Positions 51,739 through 63,523 of a stretch of DNA of 64,000 bases are shown piece after piece. The notes beneath the pieces were generated by a model. It saw only the letters and a list, made by a program, of their open reading frames with translations, did not search any database and was not told the origin of the DNA. How positions within the stretch are numbered: the first letter of the stretch is position 1; each line of letters begins with the position of its first letter. The position numbers were made by a program, and so were the translations under genes. The stretch spans positions 2,640,721-2,704,720 of the forward strand of contig NZ_HG966617.1 of the NCBI RefSeq assembly GCF_000689395.1, read 5' to 3'. Source of the DNA: Candidatus Phaeomarinobacter ectocarpi. GTDB lineage: Bacteria > Pseudomonadota > Alphaproteobacteria > CGMCC-115125.

Positions 51739-53040
51739 CTACTTGGTCACAGCCTCCGGACGCTTGCCGCCCGACTTGCCGATATAACCAAACATGTGCC
51801 CACCGACCTTGCGGATCTGAATTTCTTCAGCCCCTTCGGTAATCCGGTAGCGACGATGATGCCGGTAGATATGCTCAAACGGTTTGTGCCGCGAATAGCC
51901 AATGCCACCATGCACCTGCATCGCCGTATCTGCCGCCTGACAGACCAGACGGTTGGCGCGGTAGTTACACATGGACACTTTGTCTGACAGCTGCCGCGCC
52001 ACATCCTGCTTCGACATCTGGTCCATCTGCCAGGCCGTCTTGTGGACCAGCGTCCGGATCATTTCACAATCCGTGTGCAGCTCAACAAGGGGAAACTGGA
52101 TTGCCTGATTGGTGGCAAGCGGCTTGCCGAAGGGTTTTCTGTCTTTGGCGTATTGCACGCTTTCGTTGACGCAGAACTGTGCCGCACCAACGCTGGATGC
52201 AGCCTGGCGAATACGGTTCTCATGCACAAAGTGCTGAGCCAACTGCAGGCCATGATCAATACCGCCGAGATTGTCCTCAGCTGGAACCCACACATCCTTG
52301 AACGCAATGCGCGGATGGTCTGTCGGCATGTTGAAGGTCCATAGATACTCTTCAATGTTCACGCCCGGTGCATCCATCGGCACGATGAAACAGGTGATGC
52401 CAATGGCTGACCCGTCATCCCCTGAGGTGCGCGCAAACACAAAGTCATGGGTCGCCACATGCACACCCGTGTTCCACATCTTCATGCCATTGATGAGATA
52501 GCCATCCACGCCATCGCGGGTTTCAGGCTTGGCCACAGTCTCCATCCAGGTCGCATCAGACCCGTGGTCAGGTTCGGTCAGTCCAAAGGCAACGCGGACA
52601 TCCCCCTTGAGGGAGCCTTCCATGTATTTGGCTTTTTGCTCTTCTGTCCCAAAGTCACGGAACATCAGGACCGTCGGAAAGTTGCCGACGATGGAGCTTT
52701 CATTCTGCAAGTCATTGTGCAGACCAAGGCCCTTGGCCGCGAGATGTTCGCGGATCACCGCCATGCCCAGATTGGTGCCGTCCTGACCACCATATTCCTT
52801 CGGCAGCGCGTAGCGCAGATGCCCGGCAGCGTCCGCACGCTTGCGCATTTCGCCCAGCAACTCTTCCCACTCATGGCGCGGCAAGCCCTGATTGTCCCAG
52901 TCCGTGCGCGCATGTTCGCGGCGATGGTCAAAGAAACGGTTGTTGTCGTCCTGCTCCTGCAGCGGCTTGATTTCCTTCTCGATGAAATCATCGAGCACAG
53001 CAAGATAATCAGTGATCTCTCGTGGAATATTGAAATCCAT
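51739..53040 (-). CDS. Acyl-CoA dehydrogenase family protein
   Basis: This 433-residue FAD-dependent enzyme performs alpha,beta-dehydrogenation of an acyl-CoA. Visible family features are the substrate region GLTEPDHGSDATWM, the FAD-binding YLINGMKMWNTGV, RKPFGKPLATNQAIQFPL and QVHGGIGYSRHKPFEHIYR. The length and REHARTDWDNQGLPRHEWEEL start fit a medium/long-chain or ACAD10/11-like member. GGAAGG precedes ATG 53040. It lies downstream of a TetR gene on the same strand, with 70 bases between, so it is probably TetR-controlled. Confidence 0.92.
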   Translation of the reverse strand: MDFNIPREITDYLAVLDDFIEKEIKPLQEQDDNNRFFDHRREHARTDWDNQGLPRHEWEELLGEMRKRADAAGHLRYALPKEYGGQDGTNLGMAVIREHLAAKGLGLHNDLQNESSIVGNFPTVLMFRDFGTEEQKAKYMEGSLKGDVRVAFGLTEPDHGSDATWMETVAKPETRDGVDGYLINGMKMWNTGVHVATHDFVFARTSGDDGSAIGITCFIVPMDAPGVNIEEYLWTFNMPTDHPRIAFKDVWVPAEDNLGGIDHGLQLAQHFVHENRIRQAASSVGAAQFCVNESVQYAKDRKPFGKPLATNQAIQFPLVELHTDCEMIRTLVHKTAWQMDQMSKQDVARQLSDKVSMCNYRANRLVCQAADTAMQVHGGIGYSRHKPFEHIYRHHRRYRITEGAEEIQIRKVGGHMFGYIGKSGGKRPEAVTK

Positions 53041-53110
53041 GGGGTCAGTCCTTCCTGAGTAGCTTTTTCACAGGAAGTTTAACGCGCTGATTGACGCGAT
53101 TGCACGTGTT

Positions 53111-53779
53111 TCAGGTAGCAGAGCCGACAGGGGGAAAGCTTGATGGCGCTGGAAGCCCCGCGCGCGCTGCGGAAGTCTCCACATAGGCGCGAACGATTTG
53201 TGTGCCTTCATCGTCATCAAGGCCGGTCGCCATCTGAATGGCACTGCCGGAAAGGTGTGTGATCAGCAGGACATCTGCCACGACCCTTGCCCTGTCATCA
53301 TCATCAACCGCGCCCACCCGCACCATGGCATCCACGATCCAGTCCACGTTGCGGCGGCTGTCCTCCAGATCGAGCGCGGCCAGCTCCCGGTCCGCTTGCA
53401 TATGCGCCCAGATTTCGCGCAACTGCGGGCGTTCTTTCATGGTGCCGTAGATACGCCACAGGATATGCGCGATGGCGTCAGACAGTTCTTGAGGTGTCGT
53501 GGCGCGGGACATGAACCGCTCGATGTCGCGCCGCCACTCACTCAGAAAACGATCGGCCAGCGCACGCAGCAGGGCCTGCGGTGTTGGGACATACTGGTAC
53601 AGCGACCCGATTGAGATCTTTGCCCGGGATGCCACATTGCTCATGGTCAGATGCGCCATCCCATCCACCGCAATCAACCCTTCGGCGGCATCCAGAATAG
53701 CTTCAAGCCGCGCTTTGCTGCGCGCCTGTTTGGGTTGGCGCACCGTGAGCGGGTCGGGGCGGGGTGTGTCCTTGGCCAT
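53111..53779 (-). CDS. TetR family transcriptional regulator
   Basis: The 222-residue protein has an N-terminal HTH (about 20-70: RLEAILDAAEGLIAVDGMAHLTMSNVASRAKISIGSLYQYVP). A variable ligand-binding helical domain follows. It diverges from a flavin monooxygenase gene, and the perfect palindrome between them is its probable operator, so it likely represses both units in the absence of a ligand. The ligand class is unknown. Confidence 0.92.
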   Translation of the reverse strand: MAKDTPRPDPLTVRQPKQARSKARLEAILDAAEGLIAVDGMAHLTMSNVASRAKISIGSLYQYVPTPQALLRALADRFLSEWRRDIERFMSRATTPQELSDAIAHILWRIYGTMKERPQLREIWAHMQADRELAALDLEDSRRNVDWIVDAMVRVGAVDDDDRARVVADVLLITHLSGSAIQMATGLDDDEGTQIVRAYVETSAARAGLPAPSSFPPVGSAT

Positions 53780-53813
53780 GATGCAAGTGATGCCGCAGTT
53801 GACAACAATTGTA

Positions 53814-53834
53814 AATATGAGGAATCCTCATATT
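53814..53834. promoter_or_regulatory. Probable TetR operator, perfect 21-base palindrome
   Basis: AATATGAGGA (53814-53823) and TCCTCATATT (53825-53834) are perfect inverted arms around a single central base. It sits between the divergent TetR and monooxygenase genes, next to TTGACA at 53799-53804, where it could block both promoters. ACAATTGT at 53805-53812 is a second small palindrome. Confidence 0.75.
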
Positions 53835-53861
53835 AATCGCACCGTCAGCCTGGAGAACCCC

Positions 53862-55220
53862 ATGTCCCTGTCATCGACCTGCATCATCGGCGCCGGCCCC
53901 GGCGGCCTCGCAGCGGCCCGTGCCCTCAAGCGCTATGGCGTGCCTTATGAGCAGTTTGAGCGGCACAGCGATGTGGGTGGATTGTGGGACGCACAAAATC
54001 CCGGCACGCCGCTTTATGACAGTGCCCACTTCATTTCCTCCAAGACCCAGTCAGCCTTCACCGACTGCCCGATGCCCGAGGAATACCCTGACTATCCGTC
54101 CGGTAAGGAAATTCTCGACTACGTGCACCACTTTGCAGACCAGTACGGCCTGCGTGACGCCATCCGCTTCAATACCGGCGTTGAGTCAGCGACGCCCGAC
54201 GGCAAAGGTGGATGGACCATCAAGCTCACAAGCGGCGAAACAAAGTCATTCGCCAATCTGATTGTTGCCACCGGCACAAACTGGCACCCCAACCGACCAT
54301 CCTACCCCGGCACGTTTTCCGGCGACGCCATCCATGCGGTGGACTATGCCAGCCCTGACAAGTTCCGTGGCAAGCGCGTCATGGTCGTCGGCGCGGGCAA
54401 CTCGGGCTGTGACATCGCATGTGACGCGGCCATCCATGCGGACAAGGCTTTCATCAGCGTGCGGCGCGGCTACCACTTCATCCCCAAGCATATCTTCGGC
54501 ATGCCGGCAGATGTCTTTGCCCATGGCGGCCCCAAGCTGCCCATGCCGATCCAGCAATGGGTGATGGGAAAAATGCTCCGTCTACTGATAGGTGACGTCA
54601 CCCGCTATGGGCTACCGCAGCCCGACCACAAGGTGTTCGAAAGCCACCCGATCGTGAATTCAGAGCTGCTGCACCATCTGGGACACGGCAACATCCAAGC
54701 AAAGCCGGACATGGAGCGCTTTGACGGGCGCAGCGTTGTCTTCAAGGACGGCAGCCGCGAAGAACTGGACGTGATCGTCTACGCGACCGGCTACAATTAT
54801 TCGATGCCCTATCTCGCAGAAGGTGCCGTTCCGTTTCGCGCCGGACGTCCCGACCTTTATCTGACGGTCTTTGGTCGCGACCTGCCCGGTTTCTACGCCA
54901 TGGGGTTTGAGGAAACCAATTCCGGCGGCTACTTCCTCTATGACGAGATGGCCAACTGCATCGCCAATGCCATCCAGGACCGGGATCGGGCTCCTGCCCG
55001 CGCAGAACAGTTCCGCCAGGAAACAACAACCGACCCGGATCTGTCTGGCGGCATCCGCTTCATCGAAAGTCCCCGCCACGCCAATTATGTGGACAGCCCG
55101 ACCTTTCAGGCCGCCCTCAAGAAGCTGGCGAAACGCTATGACTGGGCCCCGGTCGATGAAGCCGCGTTTACCGCTATGCGCACACCAGCACCCACCCCTC
55201 AGGCAACCCGGGCTGCCTGA
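53862..55220 (+). CDS. Flavin-containing monooxygenase / Baeyer-Villiger-type oxidase
   Basis: From ATG 53862 (GGAG upstream) the product has 452 residues. The FAD site GAGPGGLAAARAL lies at 9-21. TFSGDAIHAVDYAS matches the FMO/BVMO fingerprint (FxGxxxHxxxY), the NADPH site GAGNSGCDIACDAA follows, and VIYATGYNYSMPYL is the late FAD motif. Such enzymes oxygenate amines, sulfides or ketones. It may act with the acyl-CoA dehydrogenase in the same regulated unit, although the substrate is not known. Confidence 0.92.
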   Translation: MSLSSTCIIGAGPGGLAAARALKRYGVPYEQFERHSDVGGLWDAQNPGTPLYDSAHFISSKTQSAFTDCPMPEEYPDYPSGKEILDYVHHFADQYGLRDAIRFNTGVESATPDGKGGWTIKLTSGETKSFANLIVATGTNWHPNRPSYPGTFSGDAIHAVDYASPDKFRGKRVMVVGAGNSGCDIACDAAIHADKAFISVRRGYHFIPKHIFGMPADVFAHGGPKLPMPIQQWVMGKMLRLLIGDVTRYGLPQPDHKVFESHPIVNSELLHHLGHGNIQAKPDMERFDGRSVVFKDGSREELDVIVYATGYNYSMPYLAEGAVPFRAGRPDLYLTVFGRDLPGFYAMGFEETNSGGYFLYDEMANCIANAIQDRDRAPARAEQFRQETTTDPDLSGGIRFIESPRHANYVDSPTFQAALKKLAKRYDWAPVDEAAFTAMRTPAPTPQATRAA

Positions 55221-55560
55221 TTCACTCACAGCGAATGGCAGTTAAGAGGCTGCCTCAAAACACGCGCACCAGGTGCGTATACCTATGGTCCACATCCCCG
55301 GTGCCCACCACATATTGCCGTGAACGAACCCGGAATCAGGCGGAGTCAGCGATTCGGACCCGCTTCGTTCACGGCTTGATCCCAAAAATTAATTGGGCCG
55401 TCGAACGGCGCAGATGCTGACCTCTCGCAAGCACATATTTCCACAACTTTTTTCTGGCTTATCGGCGAGGCTGCCCTAGGTCGCCGCTTGGAGGGGAAGT
55501 AGCGATCCACAATCCAACGAGGTTCAGATCGCAAATGGCAAAATAAAAAGGGACCAACCC
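55221..55560. other. Gene-poor stretch with two inverted repeats
   Basis: No supported reading frame is seen. The composition is less GC-rich than the neighbours. It holds CGCACC/GGTGCG around one base (55265-55277) and a long hairpin (55317-55375). No terminator T-run follows, and no known RNA family is recognised. Confidence 0.4.
55317..55375. repeat. Perfect 12-base inverted repeat with 35-base loop
   Basis: GCCGTGAACGAA (55317-55328) and TTCGTTCACGGC (55364-55375) pair perfectly. The loop contains a second small pairing, GAATC with GATTC, giving a two-tier stem-loop. It could be a structured RNA, a protein site or a former attachment site. Confidence 0.6.
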
Positions 55561-55764
55561 ATGAACGACCAACAGCCCACGAGACTGCCGAAATCGATCG
55601 AAGAAATACCCGTGACAGCTCGCAAGAGGGTCGTAGATAACCGGACACCGACTTATGCCAGTGCCATCGTAAGGCTGCTTGATGCCTTTGATGGCTTGGG
55701 CAGCGACGCGGAAAGGCTTGTGCTGGCTGCACACGCTGAATCACTGACAGGCATACAAAAGTAG
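55561..55764 (+). CDS. Small hypothetical protein
   Basis: The 67-residue soluble protein starts MNDQQPTRLPKSIEEIPVTA and ends in a probable amphipathic helix (SAIVRLLDAFDGLGSDAERL, then VLAAHAESL). AGGGA lies about 8 bases before the ATG. I recognise no family. Composition and ribosome site suggest it is expressed, but it could be chance. Confidence 0.45.
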   Translation: MNDQQPTRLPKSIEEIPVTARKRVVDNRTPTYASAIVRLLDAFDGLGSDAERLVLAAHAESLTGIQK

Positions 55765-55823
55765 TCAATCAACGGCGCGACATCCTTGCGTTAGCGGAAC
55801 TAAACCGCAATTGTTCGCTCGAA

Positions 55824-58898
<3,075 letters not shown>

Positions 58899-58903
58899 GG
58901 CAT

Positions 58904-59293
58904 TTGGGCAGCAAGTCAGACGACAACGACATCCGCCAGCGTATTGATCGCTGGATGTGGTGCGCCCGGTTCTTCAAGACCCGGTCCATCGCAGCGCGCT
59001 TTGTTGGCACCGGAAAAGTGCGGGTCAACGGAACCCGTGTCACCAAAGCCGCCCACCAGGTGCGGCCCGGCGACGTCCTGACCTTTCCCCTGGGCGACCG
59101 CATCCGAGTCATCGAGGTGGTGACTTTTGTGGAGAAGCGCGGATCCGCAACCATTGCAGCCACGCTTTACGATGACCAAAGCCCGCCGCCTCCGCCAAAA
59201 GGCAAAGACAAGCCGAAGGCTGTAAACCCCAGCCCGGACGCCGCGCCGGACAGCCGCGCCCGCGCCAAACTGCGTGAGTTGAAGGCGCAATAG
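58904..59293 (+). CDS. S4-domain RNA-binding protein (HslR-like)
   Basis: This 129-residue S4-type protein has RIDRWMWCARFFKTRSIAARFVGTGKVRVNGTRV and VRPGDVLTF. It is related to Hsp15/HslR, which rescues stalled 50S-tRNA complexes after heat shock. The start appears to be TTG at 58904, with GGG-containing purines just upstream. It lies five bases after the helicase stop, so it is part of one operon and fits RNA quality control. Confidence 0.9.
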   Translation: MGSKSDDNDIRQRIDRWMWCARFFKTRSIAARFVGTGKVRVNGTRVTKAAHQVRPGDVLTFPLGDRIRVIEVVTFVEKRGSATIAATLYDDQSPPPPPKGKDKPKAVNPSPDAAPDSRARAKLRELKAQ

Positions 59294-59393
59294 CTGGTGC
59301 CAATATGAAAGATGCGGGTTAGGCCCCTATTCCCTCGCTTTTTTGTGAATTACAGACCTGCAGCCATGTGGCATTTACAGGGGGAGACGGGGC

Positions 59394-59423
59394 TTGCGGG
59401 CTTGCCCGTCATATTCGTATAAG
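59394..59423 (+). promoter_or_regulatory. Possible sigma70 promoter for fdxA
   Basis: TTGCGG (59394-59399) and TATAAG (59418-59423) are separated by 18 bases and lie about 75 bases before ATG 59499. No other good element pair is seen in the 205-base gap. Confidence 0.4.
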
Positions 59424-59498
59424 CGCAGCGGAAATTTATGACTGCGGCCTACGTGGCGGGCATCCGGCCTGCACGTCGACCATCTGGAGCACCACCGA

Positions 59499-59837
59499 AT
59501 GACCTATATCGTCAACGACCTCTGCATTAAGTGCAAATACACCGACTGCGTCGAGGTTTGCCCGGTGGACTGCTTCTACGAAGGCGAGAACATGCTCGTC
59601 ATCGACCCGGACGAGTGCATTGACTGCGGCGTGTGCGAGCCGGAATGCCCGGCAGAAGCCATCAAGCCCGACACCGAGTCCGGCCTTGAGAAATGGCTGG
59701 AAGTGAACGCCAAATTTGCGGCCACTTGGCCCAATATCACGGTCAAGAAGGACGCCCCGGCTGACGCGGACGATTTCCTCAATGTCGAAGGCAAGTTCGA
59801 GAAATTCTTCACCGAAGCGCCCGGCACTGGCGACTAG
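59499..59837 (+). CDS. fdxA: 7Fe-8S ferredoxin FdxA
   Basis: This 112-residue electron carrier has [24 protein letters not shown] and [16 protein letters not shown], the Cys spacing of FdxA with a [3Fe-4S] and a [4Fe-4S] cluster. A C-terminal extension rich in Trp, Lys and Asp is standard for the type. Its partners are unknown. It is followed by a long leader region and carD. Confidence 0.97.
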   Translation: MTYIVNDLCIKCKYTDCVEVCPVDCFYEGENMLVIDPDECIDCGVCEPECPAEAIKPDTESGLEKWLEVNAKFAATWPNITVKKDAPADADDFLNVEGKFEKFFTEAPGTGD

Positions 59838-60305
59838 CCCCTCGATCAGGCTCAATTGCGGGTCCTCATTAACCGTCAAACAGCGCTGATTGGCTTGTCT
59901 GCAGGCAGATCATCCCTGTGCTGACGGCTGCCCCGCTTTATTTTTGGCCAATTTTGGTGTATGGTTTTTGAGAACAGTGGGATTTATCCCACGCTTTGAC
60001 TGGGCGTATCCAGTTGAAGGCTTGAGACGTTTTACCGACTTTCCTGGCGTAAATGCTGCCTGAAACCGGTTTTCTGCGGAAAATTAGGGGTTTTTGGGCA
60101 TTTGCCCCTGTAGCATCCGATGATCAGGAAGCCCGGTGCCGTCATACTCGCGACCAGTCCTCCCACACGGGCTCAGATGCTGATCTGGGCCGAGGGTCAT
60201 GATTGCGGGCATAACGGCACGTCTTTTTGCCAATCGTGTTGACCCGTGCGGGGTTGCCGGAGCACAGAGCCGGCACCGTCCCCGTCACGCAGTTTGGGAC
60301 TGAGC
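59838..60305 (+). other. Long leader region upstream of carD
   Basis: These 468 bases have no credible gene. They hold GTGGGA/TCCCAC around TTTA (59977-59992) and GGGCATTTGCCC near 60,100 within a T-rich tract, plus several TTGA-like boxes. The stretch is a candidate for the carD promoter, a small RNA or a leader. No known RNA family is recognised. Confidence 0.35.
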
Positions 60306-60869
60306 ATGGCCGCGAAGAAGAAGACCGCCTCAAAGAAATCCGAATTCAAAGCGAACGAATTCGTCGTTTATCCCGCCCATGGCGTCGGCAAGATCACCGG
60401 CATCGAGAAGCAGGAAGTCGCCGGACACAAGCTGGAACTCATCGTTATCAACTTTGAAAAAGAGAAGATGACCCTGCGCGTACCTGTCGCCAAGGTGCAA
60501 TCTGTCGGCATGCGCCGCCTCGCCAACGACGATGTGGTGGGCCAGGCCATCAAGACCCTTAAGGGCCGCGCCCGCGTCAAGCGCACCATGTGGAGCCGTC
60601 GCGCGCAGGAATATGAAGCCAAGATCAACTCCGGTGACCTGATCGCCATTGCGGAAGTTGTTCGCGATCTTTATCGCTCCGACAAGCAGCCTGAGCAGTC
60701 CTATTCAGAGCGTCAGCTCTATGAACAGGCTCTCGAACGCATGGCCCGCGAAGTGGCAGCTGTTGAGAAATCAACAGACGACGAAGCCGTCACCAAGATT
60801 GAAAGCACGCTTGAAAAGGCACCAAGCCGCAACAAGCCTGAAAAGGAAGACGAAGAAAAAGCCGCCTAG
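60306..60869 (+). CDS. carD: CarD family transcriptional regulator
   Basis: CarD binds RNA polymerase beta and stabilises open promoter complexes, notably at rRNA genes. The 187-residue product from ATG 60306 has a Lys-rich start. The Tudor-like RNAP-interacting domain follows (FVVYPAHGVGKITGIEKQEVAG), then a helical DNA-binding domain (RAQEYEAKINSGDLIAIAEVVRDLYR). A charged tail ends it. A strong terminator follows. Confidence 0.96.
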   Translation: MAAKKKTASKKSEFKANEFVVYPAHGVGKITGIEKQEVAGHKLELIVINFEKEKMTLRVPVAKVQSVGMRRLANDDVVGQAIKTLKGRARVKRTMWSRRAQEYEAKINSGDLIAIAEVVRDLYRSDKQPEQSYSERQLYEQALERMAREVAAVEKSTDDEAVTKIESTLEKAPSRNKPEKEDEEKAA

Positions 60870-60892
60870 GCGTCTTCGCTTCCCCAAAGATC

Positions 60893-60932
60893 AAAGGCCC
60901 GGATCCAGACACATGGACCCGGGCCTTTTTTG
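60893..60932 (+). terminator. Rho-independent terminator after carD
   Basis: A long stem (AAGGCCCGG with CCGGGCCTT, extended inward by TCCA/TGGA with one mismatch) is followed by six T bases, about 24 bases past the carD stop. Confidence 0.88.
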
Positions 60933-61150
60933 TGGCCAGATCGCGACGCAGCATTTGCGAACCATGCGCACTATCATCTACGCAAGACCAAACGCCAGGC
61001 CTTGCAAATTCGCAAATCCATTGGCCCCGTTGCACCTGCTGCAGATGATCCAACCAGCATCCAGAGCCGTATCCCCTAACAAGCAATTCATTACCTGCCC
61101 TTGCGTTCGTAAAGTCTGAGGGCAGGCACTGCGTGGGGAGTGCGCATCAC

Positions 61151-62050
61151 ATGCCGGCAACGTCTGCAGTTTCGTCTCAGGGTTCTGAAAGAAAATTCAT
61201 TCGCACGGCCATGAAAGCGCCGTTGCTTGAGGCCGATCACGAACTCGATCTGGCCCGTGCTTGGCATGACCACAAGGACGAAGATGCCCTCCACGAGCTG
61301 ACATCCGCCTATATGCGCCTGGTGATTGCCATGGCGGCCCGCTTCCGCATCTACGGCCTGCCCATGGGCGACCTCGTGCAGGAAGGCAATGTCGGCCTGA
61401 TGCAGGCTGCCCAGCGCTTTGACCCGGAACGCGGCGTCCGCTTCTCAACCTATGCCTCCTGGTGGATCCGGTCTTCCATCCAGGACTACATCTTGCGCAA
61501 CTGGTCGATCGTCCGCACCGGGACGACCGCTGCCCAGAAATCTCTGTTCTTCAATTTGCGTCGCCTGCGCGCCCTCATCAACGATGGCGGAAGCGCGACC
61601 ATGTCGCCTGAAGGGCGCACCTTCGTAGCGACCCAGCTGCGCGTCCCCATGCGCGATGTTGAAAACATGGAGTCCCGCCTGTCGGCCTCCGACCGGTCGC
61701 TCAATGCGGCCGTGCCGGGCATGGATTCAGGCGAAGGCGGCTCCATGGAATGGCAGGACCTGCTGGCCGATGAGCGTCCCGACCCGGAAGACGAAACAAC
61801 AGACGCCCATGACGCGGATGTGCGTCGTCGCTGGCTGGCCCGGGCGTTGGAGACACTGTCTGAACGGGAACTCTTCATCATCAAGCGTCGCCGCCTGAGC
61901 GAAGACGGGGAGACGCTGGAATCCCTTGGCAAGGAACTCGGTATCTCAAAGGAGCGTGTCCGCCAGGTGGAACACCAGGCGCTGAACAAGCTGCGCGCGG
62001 CACTCCTCAAGGAAACCGATGATGTTGATGCCCTGGTGGACGGCGCCTAG
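61151..62050 (+). CDS. rpoH2: RpoH-type sigma factor (RpoH2 group)
   Basis: This 299-residue sigma-32-type factor starts at ATG 61151, with GGGGAG ten bases upstream; GTG 61133 is a longer alternative. Region 2 (LVQEGNVGLMQAAQRFDPERGVRFSTYASWWIR) and the RpoH box (QKSLFFNLRRLR) are intact. Region 4 (LESLGKELGISKERVRQVEHQALNKLR) closes it. Alphaproteobacteria carry two RpoH forms, and this one resembles RpoH2, which controls oxidative and heat stress. clpB is a plausible target. It follows fdxA and carD. Confidence 0.93.
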   Translation: MPATSAVSSQGSERKFIRTAMKAPLLEADHELDLARAWHDHKDEDALHELTSAYMRLVIAMAARFRIYGLPMGDLVQEGNVGLMQAAQRFDPERGVRFSTYASWWIRSSIQDYILRNWSIVRTGTTAAQKSLFFNLRRLRALINDGGSATMSPEGRTFVATQLRVPMRDVENMESRLSASDRSLNAAVPGMDSGEGGSMEWQDLLADERPDPEDETTDAHDADVRRRWLARALETLSERELFIIKRRRLSEDGETLESLGKELGISKERVRQVEHQALNKLRAALLKETDDVDALVDGA

Positions 62051-62062
62051 AACACCCGTCGC

Positions 62063-63523
62063 CTATTCAACCACCAGCTTGACCCGCTGTCCCGCCTGCA
62101 CCTGTTCACCATCACCCAGACCATTGAGCACCCGAAAACGCTTCTCTTCGTCGGTGAAGTAAGCAGCATTTGCCGCCAGTGACGCGACTGTCTCTCCGCG
62201 TCGGACCGTGTGCACTTCGATGCGCCGCGGGGCGACATCGGCAGCCTCGGCAGCATTCAGACGCGTGAAGCTGCGCACCATCTCCTGCAATCCCGGCTTG
62301 AGACTGCTTGTCTGGCGCGGCGGTGTGGCAAAGAGAAAGCGGAACACATTCTCCTTGTCACCCGCATCATAGGCCACAAGCCGCACGTCTTTGCCTTTGA
62401 CCCGGGTAATGCCCGTCGCTGCGGGAATGCCATTCACGTCGAGGGCTTCAATCTGGCTGAGCGTTGCATCCCTGGACCAGACCCGTGTCAGATATTCCGC
62501 CATGCTGCCTGCGCTGCGGCGCGGAGCGCTGTCGAACTTGATCTGCGCACCTGACGGGTGCCGGGCTGTGACAGATGTGGACGCGTTCGTCATTGTGAAG
62601 CCGTCAGGCACTTCAAACGCAAACCGCATGTCCGGATGAATGAAGCGCTGCCCACGCACAAACCCTTCCTTGGGATCATCGCCGTGGAGCATGCCGTCAA
62701 CGGCCGCAAAGTGAGCGTCCTCACCACCGGCACGCACGCCCGGTGCGACACCGGTGTCCTGCGCCTGCTTCAGAGTATCACGCACGCGCTGTCCGGTGGC
62801 CGGGTGCGATGCCAGCCAGTCCACCCGGTTTGCGTCATATCGTGCGCCGCGCAGCTGGGCATGCAAGGCACTTTGTGCCCCCAACGACTCCAGAAACGCG
62901 GGTGCGGCAAAGGGGTCATACCCGGCCATCACCAGCATGTTGAGCCCGACACTGTCTGCTTCATTCTCCTGATCACGCGAGTAGTCCGCAAGAAAGCCCG
63001 AGGCGCCCACGCTGAAGATCTGATTGACCAGGTCACTGCCGACCGCCACCCCCAGCACCGCGCCCAGCAACCCGGCACCAATGGCCCGGTTCTGCCGTCC
63101 CTGTCCATGCCGCATCGTGACGTGAGCGATCTCATGGCCGATGACGCTGGCAAGCTCGGCTTCCGAATTGGCAAGCGCAACCAGCCCGCGCGTCACATAG
63201 ACATACCCGCCAGGCAGGGCGAAGGCATTGACCACCGGGCTGTTGAGCACGGTGACACGGAATTGTTCATTGGGCATCGATGACGCGCCGGCCATACGCG
63301 TTGTCACGCGCGCCACATAAGGCCCAACCTCGGGATGATCATAAACACCGCCATATTGGGCAACGATCTGCTCATGAGCACTTGCACCCTGGCGGCGTTC
63401 ACTGTCGCTGATCTGCGCCTGCGCGGGCGCCAGAGGGATAAGCGCCAGCGAGAGTGTAGCGGCGGCAAAGAAAGCCCAGCGCCCTAAAACAACCTCACCT
63501 AGCCACCGCCCAATCGCCTTCAT
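62063..63523 (-). CDS. M48 family metalloprotease with C-terminal LysM-like domain
   Basis: This 486-residue periplasmic protease has a signal peptide (about 12-37). The zinc site HEIAH lies at 130-134 in IGHEIAHVTMRHG, and ENEADSVGLNMLVMAGYD gives the third ligand. A central domain follows, and the end (EVHTVRRGETVASLAANA) resembles LysM peptidoglycan binding. It is BepA/LoiP-like and likely works in outer-membrane quality control. The start overlaps the nuclease gene stop by four bases (ATGA), and it converges on rpoH2. Confidence 0.93.
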   Translation of the reverse strand: MKAIGRWLGEVVLGRWAFFAAATLSLALIPLAPAQAQISDSERRQGASAHEQIVAQYGGVYDHPEVGPYVARVTTRMAGASSMPNEQFRVTVLNSPVVNAFALPGGYVYVTRGLVALANSEAELASVIGHEIAHVTMRHGQGRQNRAIGAGLLGAVLGVAVGSDLVNQIFSVGASGFLADYSRDQENEADSVGLNMLVMAGYDPFAAPAFLESLGAQSALHAQLRGARYDANRVDWLASHPATGQRVRDTLKQAQDTGVAPGVRAGGEDAHFAAVDGMLHGDDPKEGFVRGQRFIHPDMRFAFEVPDGFTMTNASTSVTARHPSGAQIKFDSAPRRSAGSMAEYLTRVWSRDATLSQIEALDVNGIPAATGITRVKGKDVRLVAYDAGDKENVFRFLFATPPRQTSSLKPGLQEMVRSFTRLNAAEAADVAPRRIEVHTVRRGETVASLAANAAYFTDEEKRFRVLNGLGDGEQVQAGQRVKLVVE

